Below, piece after piece: positions 41,673 to 51,031 of a stretch of 64,000 nt of DNA (position 1 is its first letter; the number at the start of each line of letters is the position of its first letter). Made by a program: the position numbers and the translations under genes. The DNA lies in contig NZ_UAQZ01000001.1 in the NCBI RefSeq assembly GCF_900446215.1, forward strand, positions 868,001-932,000. The letters run 5' to 3'. The notes under the pieces were generated by a model. The model did no database searches. It saw nothing but the letters and a program-made list of their open reading frames with translations, and was not told the origin of the DNA. The stretch is from Burkholderia cenocepacia. Its GTDB lineage: Bacteria > Pseudomonadota > Gammaproteobacteria > Burkholderiales > Burkholderiaceae.

Positions 41673-42680
41673 ATGGACGTCACCGTAATCTGGGCCGCGA
41701 TCATCGCATTGGGGCTTTTCATGTACGTCGTGCTCGACGGCTTCGACCTCGGCATCGGCATCGTCTTCCCGTTCTTCCCGGACGAGAAGGAACGCGACCT
41801 GATGATGAACACGGTCGCACCCGTGTGGGACGGCAACGAAACGTGGCTCGTGCTCGGCGGCGCCGGGCTGTTCGCGGTGTTCCCGGTCGTCTATTCGACC
41901 GTGCTGTCGGCGCTGTACCTGCCGCTGATCTTCATGCTGGTGTGCCTGATCTTCCGCGGCGTGTCGTTCGAGATCCGCGCGAAGGCGCGCCGCACGAAAC
42001 AGCTGTGGGATCTCGCGTTCATCGGCGGCTCGGCCGGCGCGACGCTGTTCCAGGGCATCGCGCTCGGCGCGTTCCTGCAGGGCATCGACGTGAGGGACGG
42101 CGTGTATGCCGGCGGCGCGTTCGACTGGCTCACGCCGTTCAGCCTGCTGACCGGCCTCGGCCTGATCGTGACCTATGCGCTGCTCGGCTGCTGCTGGCTC
42201 GTCGCGAAGACCGAAGGCGACCTGCAGCGCCGCCTGCATCGCGTCGTGTGGCCGCTGACCGTCGTGCTGCTCGGCTTCATCGCGATCGTCAGCCTGTGGA
42301 CGCCGCTGCAGGACCCGGCCATCGCGCAGCGCTGGTTCGATTCGGGGTTGTTCTGGCGCCTACTGCCGGTGCCGTTCCTGGTCGCCGCGTGCGCGGCGTG
42401 GATGCGTCGCGCGGTGCGCGACCGGCACGACATGACGCCGTTCGTGCTCGCGCTGGCGCTGGTGCTGCTCGGCTACGTCGGCCTGCTCGTCACGCTGTTC
42501 CCGTATGCGATTCCGCAGACGATGACGATCTGGGAAGCGGCGGCGCCGCGTTCGAGCCAGACCTTCACGCTGGTCGGCGCAGCGGTTATCCTCCCGATCA
42601 TCATCGCCTACACGACGATGGGTTACTGGGTATTCCGAGGCAAGGTGCGCCATGAAGACCAGCATTACTACCACCACTGA
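41673..42680 (+). CDS. cydB: Cytochrome bd-type quinol oxidase subunit II (CioB/CydB)
   Basis: A 335-residue membrane subunit: MDVTVIWAAIIALGLFMYVVLDGFDLGIGIVFPFFPDEKERDLMMNTVAPVWDGNETWLVLGGAGLFAVFPVVYSTVLSALY is diagnostic for CydB, followed by IAYTTMGYWVFRGKV near the end. It pairs with CydA and has no haem of its own. The start follows 29 bp after the cydA stop. The end overlaps the next micro-gene. Confidence 0.95.
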   Translation: MDVTVIWAAIIALGLFMYVVLDGFDLGIGIVFPFFPDEKERDLMMNTVAPVWDGNETWLVLGGAGLFAVFPVVYSTVLSALYLPLIFMLVCLIFRGVSFEIRAKARRTKQLWDLAFIGGSAGATLFQGIALGAFLQGIDVRDGVYAGGAFDWLTPFSLLTGLGLIVTYALLGCCWLVAKTEGDLQRRLHRVVWPLTVVLLGFIAIVSLWTPLQDPAIAQRWFDSGLFWRLLPVPFLVAACAAWMRRAVRDRHDMTPFVLALALVLLGYVGLLVTLFPYAIPQTMTIWEAAAPRSSQTFTLVGAAVILPIIIAYTTMGYWVFRGKVRHEDQHYYHH

Positions 42681-42831
42681 TTCCGCCGATCGCCCACCCG
42701 AGGCGCCGCGGCCGCGGATGCGCGGCTGGATGTGGTTCGTCGTCCTGTGGGCGGGCGGCGTGATCGGCGCGGTCACGCTCGGCTATGCGTTCAAGATCTT
42801 CATGAACCTGATGCTGTTTGCGGTGAAGTAG
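42652..42831 (+). CDS. DUF2474 family membrane peptide (CydX-like partner of bd oxidase)
   Basis: A 59-residue protein with one membrane helix, GWMWFVVLWAGGVIGAVTLGYAFKIFMNLMLF, of the DUF2474 type found directly after cioB genes. Overlaps the cydB end by 29 bp (ATG at 42652) and is closed by TAG at 42831, a strong sign of translational coupling. By analogy with CydX in E. coli, it probably stabilises the oxidase. Too short for routine open-frame calls and easily missed. Confidence 0.82.
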   Translation: MKTSITTTTDSADRPPEAPRPRMRGWMWFVVLWAGGVIGAVTLGYAFKIFMNLMLFAVK

Positions 42832-42833
42832 GT

Positions 42834-42875
42834 AAAGCGGCCGCCCGGTCGAACGATGGACCGGGCGGCCGCTTT
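42834..42875 (+). terminator. Terminator after the bd oxidase operon
   Basis: Stem of 17 bp: AAAGCGGCCGCCCGGTC (42834-42850) and its exact complement at 42859-42875, with an eight-base loop, ending in CTTTG rather than a long T run. A very strong hairpin. Confidence 0.85.
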
Positions 42876-42928
42876 GTCATTGGGCCGCAGCTTCGGCCAG
42901 ATGCGTCGGGCATCCGCCATTTAGGCAG

Positions 42929-42975
42929 AAATCTATATAAATCACATCGTCGATGTGAATAAGAAATATAGATTT
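42929..42975. repeat. Nested palindrome in A+T-rich intergenic DNA
   Basis: Outer arms AAATCTATAT (42929-42938) and ATATAGATTT (42966-42975) match perfectly; an inner palindrome CACATCG-T-CGATGTG (42943-42957) sits between them. The block is markedly A+T-rich amid high-GC sequence. It could be a regulator site, a structured RNA leader or terminator between convergent genes. Confidence 0.6.
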
Positions 42976-43026
42976 TTACCGAAATACGAACCACGCGGCT
43001 GAATCACCCCACCGCGCATTGCGCGT

Positions 43027-43221
43027 CTACGGCCGCCCGCGCAGCGCCGCGTCGATCTTGCGATCGGTCTTGTACTGGCTCAGCGCATACACCGACCAGA
43101 TCGCGGCCGGCAACCAGCCGATGACCGTGAGTTGCAGGAGCAGGCAGATAATCCCGGCGATCGGGCGGCCGATCGTGAAGAACTGGAACCACGGAAGCAG
43201 CAGGGCAAGCAGCAGGCGCAT
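43027..43221 (-). CDS. YqaE/Pmp3-family small membrane protein
   Basis: A 64-residue protein with two membrane helices (LLLALLLPWFQFFTIGRPIAGIICLLLQLTVIGWLPAAIWSVYALSQY), matching the Pmp3/YqaE stress-induced family, with the polar C-tail KTDRKIDAALRGRP. ATG at 43221 with AGAGGACC upstream. Single gene. The family is linked to ion or salt stress in other organisms. Confidence 0.87.
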   Translation of the reverse strand: MRLLLALLLPWFQFFTIGRPIAGIICLLLQLTVIGWLPAAIWSVYALSQYKTDRKIDAALRGRP

Positions 43222-43400
43222 GAGCGGTCCTCTCGGTACGTCGTTGAACGGGTGATGCGCGACGAATATGCCGGTGCACGCGCCTGAATTCAAGCCATGC
43301 ACCGGCATCGCGGCGCCGTGATCCGCCCGGCGCCGCGTTCACCCCACTCAACTTCCGAAACGCCCGCGTCATGCCGCGGACGCACCGCCCTTCCCCACGC

Positions 43401-45077
43401 TCAACGCCCGATACCGAGCCCCGGCAGCACGCGCGTGTTCTCGGCCACGACCGCCTGCAGCAGGCGCGGGTCGGCGCCGAGCAGCGCGAGGATCGTCGGC
43501 GCGACCTGCTTCGTGCCGACGAGGTCGTTCACCGTGCGCGCACGATGAATGCCCGGATACGACACGAGCAGGCCGAGGTGGCTGTCGTCCGGCGCGTTGC
43601 CGCCGTGCTCCTCGTCCTTCTTCGTGCTCGACGTGTAGATCACGCCCGGATTCGGCTGGACGACGATGTCCGGCGTGCGGCCGTTGGCCGGATCGCCGAA
43701 GCGCTCGGCGAGCGCCGCGCCGTACAGCACGTACGCCTGCGGGCCGTCCGCGCAGATCCCCGGCGCGTTGCAGCCGAGGTTCGCCTTCAGCGTCTGCACG
43801 ACGGCCGTGCGCTGGCTGCGGTCGCGCAGCCAGATCAGCCCGACGTCGTCAGTCTGCACGAAGCCCGTGCCGACCAGGCCCGAACCGTCGTTCAGGTTGC
43901 CCGTCGTCGTGTTGTTCTGGCCGAAGTTGCCGTTCGGGTCGAGGAAGTTGTTCGCTTCGAGCAGCTTCGTCAGCGTGTCGCCGTTCTTCACGAGCTTCGT
44001 GTGATCGCTCGGCGACTGGCCGTGCTTCGACGTGACGATCACGGCCGTCGACGAATACAGGTTCGCCTGCTTCAGCGCCGCGACGACATGCCCGATCGCG
44101 TCGTCGACATACGTGATCGCGTTCGCGACCTGCCCGTTCGGCGTGAAATCGGCGTCGAGATAGCCGCCGCCCTTCGCGACCGGCGCCTTCTGCGCGACGC
44201 TCAGCGTCTGGAAGTTCGCGCCGAACAGCGTCGGCACCGGTGCGGTCTTCGTGCCGGTCGAATCGCGGCCGCCGATCTGGTTGATCAGCGCCTGCACGTG
44301 CAGGTTGTCGAAGCGCGCGGTGTGCGAATAGACGTCGGTGTACGCGGTGTTGGTCGCCGGGTCGATCGAATTGATCTCGGTGCGCATCAGGTCGTCGACG
44401 CCGGTGCCCGACGGGCCGTTCAGCCAGTCGTAGCCCCACGCGTGCTTGTCGGCCCACGCGGTGCGCGCATTCGGCACGCCGGCCTTCACCGCCTCGAACA
44501 CCGTGTTGGTCTTCACGTAGTTGTGCGGGTAGACCGGCACGCACTGACCGTTGACCTTCGCATGCGGGATCGCCTGCGGATTGAACGCGCCGCCGCCGTC
44601 GAGGTGCACGAGCGCGCCGCCGTTCTGCGCATCGATGCCGGTCGTCTCGTCGAACACGACGTTCCAGCCCTGCTTGCCCGAGCACGTGGTGTCACTCGGC
44701 GCGTACAGGTTGCGGTCGTACGACACGTCGTAGAACAGGCCGGCCGTCTTCGGCGAGCCGCCCGTCACGAGCGCGGCGAGGCCCGGGAACGAATCCGACA
44801 GGCCCGGCGTATACGCATTCGCATACGTCACACCGCTCTTCGCGAGCACCGCGATGTTCGGGCACGTATTCGCGCCGATGCAACGCGCGAGATCCTGCTC
44901 GTGCAGGCCGTCGATGCTCAGCAGCAGCACGTGCTTCACGACGCGGCTCGCCCGGCCGTTGTCCCCGCCCTGAGCGTTGCCGTCCTGCTGCGCCGCATGC
45001 ACGCCCGCGCTGGCGAGCGCGAGCGCACCCGCCACCATCGCCGCCATTTTCCGTTGCTTGATGAACCTGGAAATCAT
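43401..45077 (-). CDS. Alkaline-phosphatase-superfamily phosphodiesterase/nucleotide pyrophosphatase, exported
   Basis: A 558-residue periplasmic or secreted protein with signal peptide (MISRFIKQRKMAAMVAGALALASAGVHAA; cleavage after VHA). The core is the phosphodiesterase/alkaline-phosphatase fold: VLLLSIDGLHEQD (metal Asp), SDSFPGLAALVTGG with the nucleophile in the SDSFPG segment (Ser or Thr), IVTSKHGQSP, and AYVLYGAALAERFGDP. Four Cys suggest disulfide bonds. The substrate may be nucleotides or phosphodiesters. The ATG at 45077 has GAGGTGGG upstream. Confidence 0.87.
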   Translation of the reverse strand: MISRFIKQRKMAAMVAGALALASAGVHAAQQDGNAQGGDNGRASRVVKHVLLLSIDGLHEQDLARCIGANTCPNIAVLAKSGVTYANAYTPGLSDSFPGLAALVTGGSPKTAGLFYDVSYDRNLYAPSDTTCSGKQGWNVVFDETTGIDAQNGGALVHLDGGGAFNPQAIPHAKVNGQCVPVYPHNYVKTNTVFEAVKAGVPNARTAWADKHAWGYDWLNGPSGTGVDDLMRTEINSIDPATNTAYTDVYSHTARFDNLHVQALINQIGGRDSTGTKTAPVPTLFGANFQTLSVAQKAPVAKGGGYLDADFTPNGQVANAITYVDDAIGHVVAALKQANLYSSTAVIVTSKHGQSPSDHTKLVKNGDTLTKLLEANNFLDPNGNFGQNNTTTGNLNDGSGLVGTGFVQTDDVGLIWLRDRSQRTAVVQTLKANLGCNAPGICADGPQAYVLYGAALAERFGDPANGRTPDIVVQPNPGVIYTSSTKKDEEHGGNAPDDSHLGLLVSYPGIHRARTVNDLVGTKQVAPTILALLGADPRLLQAVVAENTRVLPGLGIGR

Positions 45078-45301
45078 CACCCCACCTCACCGATTGATGT
45101 TGAACCACGTGACCTGCCTTCAGGCGCGCAAAATATCGCCGGATCGTGCGGCGCTCGGATGAAGCGGGGCTTTCTGTTCTCTGTCAAACGTAACCAATCG
45201 CAAATGACATCACGCGGTCGCAATCCGCGGCCCTCGCGTGCGCCGGCCCGTGCGGCGGGATTTTTTTTCGGGTTGGCCCGCGACTATTGGCGTGCGATAA
45301 A

Positions 45302-45311
45302 GGGTTTTCCC
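45302..45311. promoter_or_regulatory. GGGTTTTCCC box before a small gene
   Basis: GGGTTTTCCC at 45302-45311, within AAAGGGTTTTCCCTGA, is 18 bp before the start of the 73-aa gene. The same box appears twice before another small gene (56008-56017 and 56038-56047). Confidence 0.5.
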
Positions 45312-45328
45312 TGACCCGGAGCACGAGT

Positions 45329-45550
45329 ATGTCGACCCTGGAAGCTCTCCGGTTCGTGCTGGACGATGCACGTACCCCTGAAATCATCCGTCATCACGTC
45401 GTCGACGCGCTGCAGTACGCGTTGCGCAACTACGGACCGGTGTTCACCGCGAAGGAAATCGAATGGCTGACGCAGTGGGACGACGCGCGTCTGCCGCTGG
45501 CCGCGAGGAAGGAACTGGACAAGCGCGAACCGGCGATCGCCGGCCGCTGA
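45329..45550 (+). CDS. Hypothetical small protein
   Basis: A 73-residue mainly helical protein, MSTLEALRFVLDDARTPEI... to ARKELDKREPAIAGR. GGAG stands seven bases before the ATG. No family recognised. Coding bias is normal. Likely acts in the cytosol. Confidence 0.6.
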   Translation: MSTLEALRFVLDDARTPEIIRHHVVDALQYALRNYGPVFTAKEIEWLTQWDDARLPLAARKELDKREPAIAGR

Positions 45551-45589
45551 AAAAAAGCCGCCGCGCCCGACGAGTACGGGCGCGGCGGC
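45551..45589 (-). terminator. Terminator of the DUF748 gene
   Basis: Read leftward, a 13-bp stem GCCGCCGCGCCCG (complement at 45577-45589 and 45557-45569) with a seven-base loop is followed by a run of six T (45551-45556 complement). It follows the DUF748 stop by 30 bp. Confidence 0.9.
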
Positions 45590-45618
45590 GGATGCGGGAT
45601 GACGGACGGCGGTAACGC

Positions 45619-48600
45619 TTACTGCAGCCCGAAGTCGACGCGGGTCGTCGCGCCCTTGTCCGAGATGCCCTTCGCATCGAGCTTCGGCGCGACGACGAAC
45701 ATGCGGCTCGAATCGATCTTGCCGTCGAGGTACTGGCGCACGGCCTGCGCGCGCTGCTGCGCGAGCGCACGCAGCGCGTTGTCGTCGGCCGGCGCATGAT
45801 CGGCGAGCGCCTGCTTCATGTCCGCATCGGGCAGCGTCTTCTGCAGGCCCACCAGGTTGCGCGGCTTCTTGAAGTCGGCGGCCTTGTACGCGCGCGTCAG
45901 GTACTTCGAGTATTCGGCCTTGTCGACCTTCACCGACATCGGATCGACGCTCTCGCCCTGCCCGACCACGTCCTTCAGCTTCTGCTGGCGCACCAGCCGC
46001 TCGACGTACGCGTCACGCAGCCCCGGCGTGTCCTGCGCCGGATCGACGCGGCCGATCAGGTCGAGGCGGATCGACGGCTTCTCGGTCAGCATCTTCACGA
46101 CCGTGTCGAGCTTCTTCTGCTGCGTGTCGGTCAGCGCATACGATCCCGGCGCGAACTCGACGTAGCCGAGATCCTCGCCGCCGCCCCCGCCGAACGCGTT
46201 CGCGAGCAGCGTGAACGGCGACGTGACGGCCTTCGCGATCAGGTTCAGCACCGCATGCCAGATCAGGCCGCCGACGCTGAACTCCGGATTCGACAGCGAG
46301 CCCGACACCGGCAGGTTCACGTCGATCTGGCCGCGCGTGTTTTTCAAGAGCGAGATCGCCAGCTTCACCGGCAGCTTCGTCGCGGTGTCGTTTTCAACGT
46401 GATCGCCGAACGTGAGCTGGTCGATGAAGATGTGGTTGTTCGCCGACAGCTGGTCGTTCGCGAGCTGGTAGTGCAGGTCGACGTTGAGCTTGCCCTTCGT
46501 GATCGGATAGCCGGCGTACTTCGCCGAATACGGCGTGAGGTTGGTCAGCTCGATGTCGTGCGCGGTCGCCGTGAGGTCGAGCGCCGGCTTCTCGATCAGC
46601 GGGTTCACCGAGCCCTTGATCGAGATCGGCCCGTTGCCCGCGAGGTTCGCGGCGACGTCGACCGGCGCGGACGTCGTCGAATCCGTGCCGAACGCGCCGA
46701 CCGTGCCTTTGATCGCGACGAGGTTCGCCGTGTAGTTCGGCTTGATGAAGTTGTCCGTGTACGTGACGCGGCCGTTCTGCAGCACCAGTTCGCCGAAGTG
46801 CATCCGCACCGGGTTCTGCGGCTGCGGCGCGGCCTTCACGACCACCGTCGCCGACGCGGCGGCCGGCACGGACGCCTGCTGCGCGGCCGCGGCCGATGCG
46901 GCCTGCGCGGCGGCCGGCGGCGTCACGCCCGGCGACAGCGGCACGGGCTCGCCCTTGCTCGCGTCGCGCGTGAGCGACTGCGCGGGGCCCGTCTCCTTCG
47001 CGACCACGTCCTTCAGGTTCAGCCGCCCCTGCGCATCGAGCAGCACGCGGCCGTAGAAGTTCGAGAACGTCACGCGCGCGGCGTCGACGTCGGTGCCCTT
47101 CTCGTCGTAGTTCGCCTTCAGGTTCGACAGCGCGAGCGAGCGCCAGCCGGCGAACGGGTCGGACGTCGCCTTGTCGAGCATCCGCACGTCGACCAGCGCG
47201 ACGTCGCCGCGATAGGTCGCGCGCGGCGTGTCCTTCACCTGCGCGAACGTCAGGTTGCCCTGCGCGTTGAGCAGCGCGCTGGCGATCGTCGCGTTCAGCG
47301 CGCTGCCGAAGTACGGCTCGAACGCGGCCGCGTCGAGGCGGTTGCCGTTGATCTTCAGGCCGAGCTTCAGCGGCTGCGCGGTCACGTCACCCGTCACGTT
47401 CAGCGAGCCCTTGCGGTTCAGCGTCGCCTTCAGTTGCACGGGCAGCGGCTTCGTCAGGTCGTCGCTCACCTTCTGCACCGACAGCTCCAGCGGCTTGATC
47501 GCCAGCTTCACCGGACGCGGCGTCGACAGGTCGGTGAAGTTCGCGGACGCCTCCTTCACGTTCAGCGCGTCGATCCGGTAGTGCCACGACGGCGCGGCGG
47601 CCTGCGCCTTGCGCGCGACCGTGCGCTTCGGCACCGCCGCCTGCGCGGGTTCGGCGAGCGCCGCGAGATCGATCTTGCCGTCCTTCAGGCGCTTCACGTC
47701 GAGCGCGAGCCCGCTTGCGTCGACGCTCGCGATCTCCGCGGTGCGCGCCGCAACGTCGACCTTCGCGATCTTCGCGCTCGCGTCGGGCAGCACGATCGCG
47801 GGCGCCTTGTTGTCCGGCGCGGCGATCTTCAGCGACTTCAGGCTGACCGTGCTGTCGGCGACTTCCGCGGCGAGCGGCGTCTTGCCCCAGTCGGTCTTCG
47901 CGTTGACGGTCGCGCCGAGCGTGCCGTCGAGCACGCGTGCGCGCGTCGCCTCGCCGAGGTACGGCTGCAGCGCCGGCAGCGCGAGCGCGGCGACCGTCAG
48001 CTTCGTGTCGGCCTGCTTCGCGGCGAGATTGAACGCGCCTTCGGCCGTCACGTCGCCGCCGCGCGACAGCGACGTCGACAGCGTGTATTTCGCGGGCGTC
48101 TTGCCCTGCAGCGAGAAACCGTCGAGCGTCGCGGCGAGCTTCGTCAGCGACATCGCGGTCGGCGTCGCCGGCACGCGGTCGTCGACGTTGATCGTGCCGC
48201 CGTCGATCGCGACATGACGGATCGTCAGATCGAGCGGCGGCGCTTCCTTCGCGGCGGCGCTACGTTCGGCCTTCGCGCCGCTGGCGGCGGCGACGGCGCC
48301 GGACGCACCGGATGCGGCGGCGACGGCCGACGCGGCCGGCTTGCCAGCCCCGGCCTCGACCTTCGGCGCGGCGGCCGGTTGCGCGACGAGCTTCTCGACG
48401 TTCAGCACGCCCTGCTTGTCGCGCGACAGGTCGATCACCGGCTGGTCGAGCCGGATCTCGTCGAAGTGCATCGCGTTGCGCAGCGGTTCCAGCCCGGCCG
48501 CCGCGACGTGCACGCCGCGCGCGGCGAACAGCGGCGCCGACGCGCGGTCGGTCACCTTCGCGTCGTTCAGGTCGACGGTGCCCGACACGCGCAGCGCGGG

Positions 48601-49443
48601 CGTCTCGCCGCTCATCACGAAATTGACCGTGAGGTTGCTGCTGAGCAGGCCGCTCGTCACGGCCACCGGCAGCTTCGCCGGCACGTACGAGATCAGCTTC
48701 GGCACGTCGAGGCGGTCGAACTTCAGCGCGATCTCCGATTCGCGCGACTGCGCGAACGGCTTGGTCTTGCCGTCGATCGAGATCGGGCTGCCGTCGAAGC
48801 GCGCGCGCAGCTTCGGCTCGACGAAGATGTCGGTCTTCGAGGCCAGCGTCGCGATGTACGGGATGCCGAGCGTCCAGTTGTCGACCACGTGCTTTTCGTT
48901 CAGTAGGCGATCGTCGAAATCGATCCGGCCGTCGTTGACCTGGATGTTCGACACCGAGAATTGCGTCGGCTTGCTGTCGGGCTTCGGCGTCGGCGACGAG
49001 AACTTCTCGATCAGGTCGGTGAAATTGAAGCGCTGCGCGTCGTAGCGGACGATGTGAAAGCGCGGCGAGTCGAGTCGGACCTCGTTGACGATCGGCGCGC
49101 CGCGGAACAGCGACGACCACGACGGCCGCACGACCAGCTTGCCGATGTCGATGAAATCGCCCTGGCCGCCGCGCTCGCCGAGGTGGATGCCGTCGGCTTC
49201 GAGGTTCAGCGTGTACGGGTTCAGCGCGATGCGCTGGATCGTGGCCGGCCGGTCGAGCTGCTTGCTCAACTGCTGTTCGGCGACATGGCGGATCAGCGGC
49301 GGCGCCGCGAAGAAGCCGAGCAGTCCGAATAAAACGACGAAGATCAGCACGCCGATGCCGATACGCCGGGTGCGGCGCGAGCGTGCAACGCCGCCGAGGG
49401 CATGGAGGGTCGAGGGTACGGTTTCTTTGTCTGCGCTTGCCAT
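45619..49443 (-). CDS. Large DUF748/AsmA-like envelope protein
   Basis: A 1274-residue protein with one membrane helix (IGIGVLIFVVLFGLLGFFAAPPLIRH, about residues 28-53) and a long beta-rich periplasmic part. It has the family segments DGIHLGERGGQGDFIDIGKLVVRPSWSSLFRGAPIVNEVRLDSPRFHIVR near the N-terminus and several repeats of the DUF748 motif. Alanine-rich low-complexity linkers appear around residues 380-400 and about 850-870. The C-terminus (NALRALAQQRAQAVRQYL) resembles the OmpA-like RAxAVxxYL helix. Relatives (AsmA, TamB) bridge the periplasm and carry phospholipids. The start is ATG at 49443; the shadow plus-strand frame of 1036 codons is not real. Confidence 0.88.
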   Translation of the reverse strand: MASADKETVPSTLHALGGVARSRRTRRIGIGVLIFVVLFGLLGFFAAPPLIRHVAEQQLSKQLDRPATIQRIALNPYTLNLEADGIHLGERGGQGDFIDIGKLVVRPSWSSLFRGAPIVNEVRLDSPRFHIVRYDAQRFNFTDLIEKFSSPTPKPDSKPTQFSVSNIQVNDGRIDFDDRLLNEKHVVDNWTLGIPYIATLASKTDIFVEPKLRARFDGSPISIDGKTKPFAQSRESEIALKFDRLDVPKLISYVPAKLPVAVTSGLLSSNLTVNFVMSGETPALRVSGTVDLNDAKVTDRASAPLFAARGVHVAAAGLEPLRNAMHFDEIRLDQPVIDLSRDKQGVLNVEKLVAQPAAAPKVEAGAGKPAASAVAAASGASGAVAAASGAKAERSAAAKEAPPLDLTIRHVAIDGGTINVDDRVPATPTAMSLTKLAATLDGFSLQGKTPAKYTLSTSLSRGGDVTAEGAFNLAAKQADTKLTVAALALPALQPYLGEATRARVLDGTLGATVNAKTDWGKTPLAAEVADSTVSLKSLKIAAPDNKAPAIVLPDASAKIAKVDVAARTAEIASVDASGLALDVKRLKDGKIDLAALAEPAQAAVPKRTVARKAQAAAPSWHYRIDALNVKEASANFTDLSTPRPVKLAIKPLELSVQKVSDDLTKPLPVQLKATLNRKGSLNVTGDVTAQPLKLGLKINGNRLDAAAFEPYFGSALNATIASALLNAQGNLTFAQVKDTPRATYRGDVALVDVRMLDKATSDPFAGWRSLALSNLKANYDEKGTDVDAARVTFSNFYGRVLLDAQGRLNLKDVVAKETGPAQSLTRDASKGEPVPLSPGVTPPAAAQAASAAAAQQASVPAAASATVVVKAAPQPQNPVRMHFGELVLQNGRVTYTDNFIKPNYTANLVAIKGTVGAFGTDSTTSAPVDVAANLAGNGPISIKGSVNPLIEKPALDLTATAHDIELTNLTPYSAKYAGYPITKGKLNVDLHYQLANDQLSANNHIFIDQLTFGDHVENDTATKLPVKLAISLLKNTRGQIDVNLPVSGSLSNPEFSVGGLIWHAVLNLIAKAVTSPFTLLANAFGGGGGEDLGYVEFAPGSYALTDTQQKKLDTVVKMLTEKPSIRLDLIGRVDPAQDTPGLRDAYVERLVRQQKLKDVVGQGESVDPMSVKVDKAEYSKYLTRAYKAADFKKPRNLVGLQKTLPDADMKQALADHAPADDNALRALAQQRAQAVRQYLDGKIDSSRMFVVAPKLDAKGISDKGATTRVDFGLQ

Positions 49444-49594
49444 GCTTGAATGCCTCGGGAATGGATGCCGGGCCGCACCGGATAACCGGGCGGCCGCGCA
49501 CGCTATCCCGAAAGTATAGGCTCAGGAGGTGACGGTACGGAGGTCGGGCGCCGCCGCAGCGCCCGCCGGTCGGACAACGGCGACGGTCAACCGT

Positions 49595-51031
49595 TCATTT
49601 CCGGACGATGACGGGCGGCATCCAGGACCCGTCGCTCGCCTGCGGCTTCGGCGCGTACAGGCGCAACGCGAGCGCGAAATCGGTACGCGGCGCCGGCAGC
49701 CAGTTGGCCGCATGCGTGCCGCCCGGCGACGCCGACACGACGATGTCGATCGAGCCGTCATGATTGCGGCGCAGCCGGTCGCGATCGCCGAGCGAGCGGC
49801 GCGCCGACCCGACGTCGGGCAGCGCGCCGTTGGTCGTGTACGGCGTGAGCGTCCAGAATGCGCGCACCGGCGGCAGCGCACCCGGCGCGAAATGCAATAC
49901 GTAGCGGTTCGCGCCGTTCAGCGGATGGCCGTCGCTGTCGACGCGGGCGACCGCAAGCGTCTCGTCGTCGCGCGTCGCGGTGCCGAACTGCGTGTAGGCC
50001 GCGTACGCGCGCAGTGCGTAGTCCTGGCCGTACTTGCCAGCCGTATCGCCGATCCAGCTCCAGCCGTTCGCGTTCAGCAGGTTCGACGGCGCCGCCGCGA
50101 GCCGCGCGCGCGCCTCGGCGACGCCGGCCGTCGCGGCCGTCAGACGGTCGCCCGTCCACAGCACCGGGTAGCCGGCCGTCACGCCGATGTCGGCGAGCGA
50201 TTCCTGCGCGTGCGCGTCGTCGGCCGGCGCCGGATTGTCCTGCAGCGCCCGCGCGAAGCGCGTGAAGAACGCCTTCGGGTCGAGCGCGGCGACCTGCTCG
50301 GCCGGCGTGCCGCCCCCCACCGCCTCGGACGGCGCGCTGCCCGCATGGACCGCGACCGACGCACCGCGCTCGGCGCCGGTGTACACCGACAGCGGCACCA
50401 CGCGGATCGCGCGCTGCAGCTTCTTCACGTTCGTCAGGTCGCGCCCGCCGCTCGTCTGCAACCGCACTTCGAGCCACGCATTGGCGGACGGCACGTCGAC
50501 ACGCAGCACGCCCTTCGGCAACGTGCCTTGCCAGTCCTTCGCGGCGAAGGCAATCGTTTGCGATCGGCCGGCACCACGGGGGCCGCGTGCGGCGACGCTC
50601 GACGACGACCACAGCACGTTGGTCCACATGTCGAGCGCACGCGCGTCCCAGTAGCGGCCGCGCGTGTCGGGCAGCGTGACGATCACGGGTTCGGCGGCGA
50701 CGTCGAGCCAGCCGGTCGAGTCGAGCGTGTCGACGCCCGGCAGCGGCGGGTTGACCGCGCCGACGGGCGGCAGCGCCTGCGCGTGGCGCAGCGTGTTGAG
50801 CGGCGCCTGCCCCGGTTGCGCGCCGTCGCCGCCCGTCGCAGCTTCCTTCGCGACGTCCATCAGCACGAGCGGATACGCATAGATATAGGAGTCGGCAACT
50901 TCCGCCCGCATCCAGCCGGTTTTCCGCTGGATCGCGTCCGGTTGCGACGCGCATCCTGCAAGCAACGCCGCAATGGCCAGCGACGCGCACGCGCGTCGCA
51001 GAGAAACTGATTCTCGCTGGTTTTCAATCAT
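49595..51031 (-). CDS. DUF1254/DUF1214 lipoprotein
   Basis: A 478-residue lipoprotein with lipobox LLAGC (Cys27). DUF1254: DSYIYAYPLVLMDVAKEA, TLDSTGWLDVAAEPVIVTLPDTRGRYWDARALDMWTNVL; DUF1214: GLVR-type FWTLTPYTTNGALPDVGSARRSLGDRDRLRRNHDGSIDIVVSASPGGTHAANWLPAP. These paired domains are widespread in proteobacteria, usually anchored or exported; their activity is not established. The start ATG at 51031 is followed by signal sequence. Upstream region (51032-51330) contains no gene. Confidence 0.87.
   Translation of the reverse strand: MIENQRESVSLRRACASLAIAALLAGCASQPDAIQRKTGWMRAEVADSYIYAYPLVLMDVAKEAATGGDGAQPGQAPLNTLRHAQALPPVGAVNPPLPGVDTLDSTGWLDVAAEPVIVTLPDTRGRYWDARALDMWTNVLWSSSSVAARGPRGAGRSQTIAFAAKDWQGTLPKGVLRVDVPSANAWLEVRLQTSGGRDLTNVKKLQRAIRVVPLSVYTGAERGASVAVHAGSAPSEAVGGGTPAEQVAALDPKAFFTRFARALQDNPAPADDAHAQESLADIGVTAGYPVLWTGDRLTAATAGVAEARARLAAAPSNLLNANGWSWIGDTAGKYGQDYALRAYAAYTQFGTATRDDETLAVARVDSDGHPLNGANRYVLHFAPGALPPVRAFWTLTPYTTNGALPDVGSARRSLGDRDRLRRNHDGSIDIVVSASPGGTHAANWLPAPRTDFALALRLYAPKPQASDGSWMPPVIVRK

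Noticed and set aside
45796..48906. 1036-residue plus-strand open frame
   Set aside because: It is an antisense shadow of the DUF748 gene, with Arg/His-rich composition and no motif.
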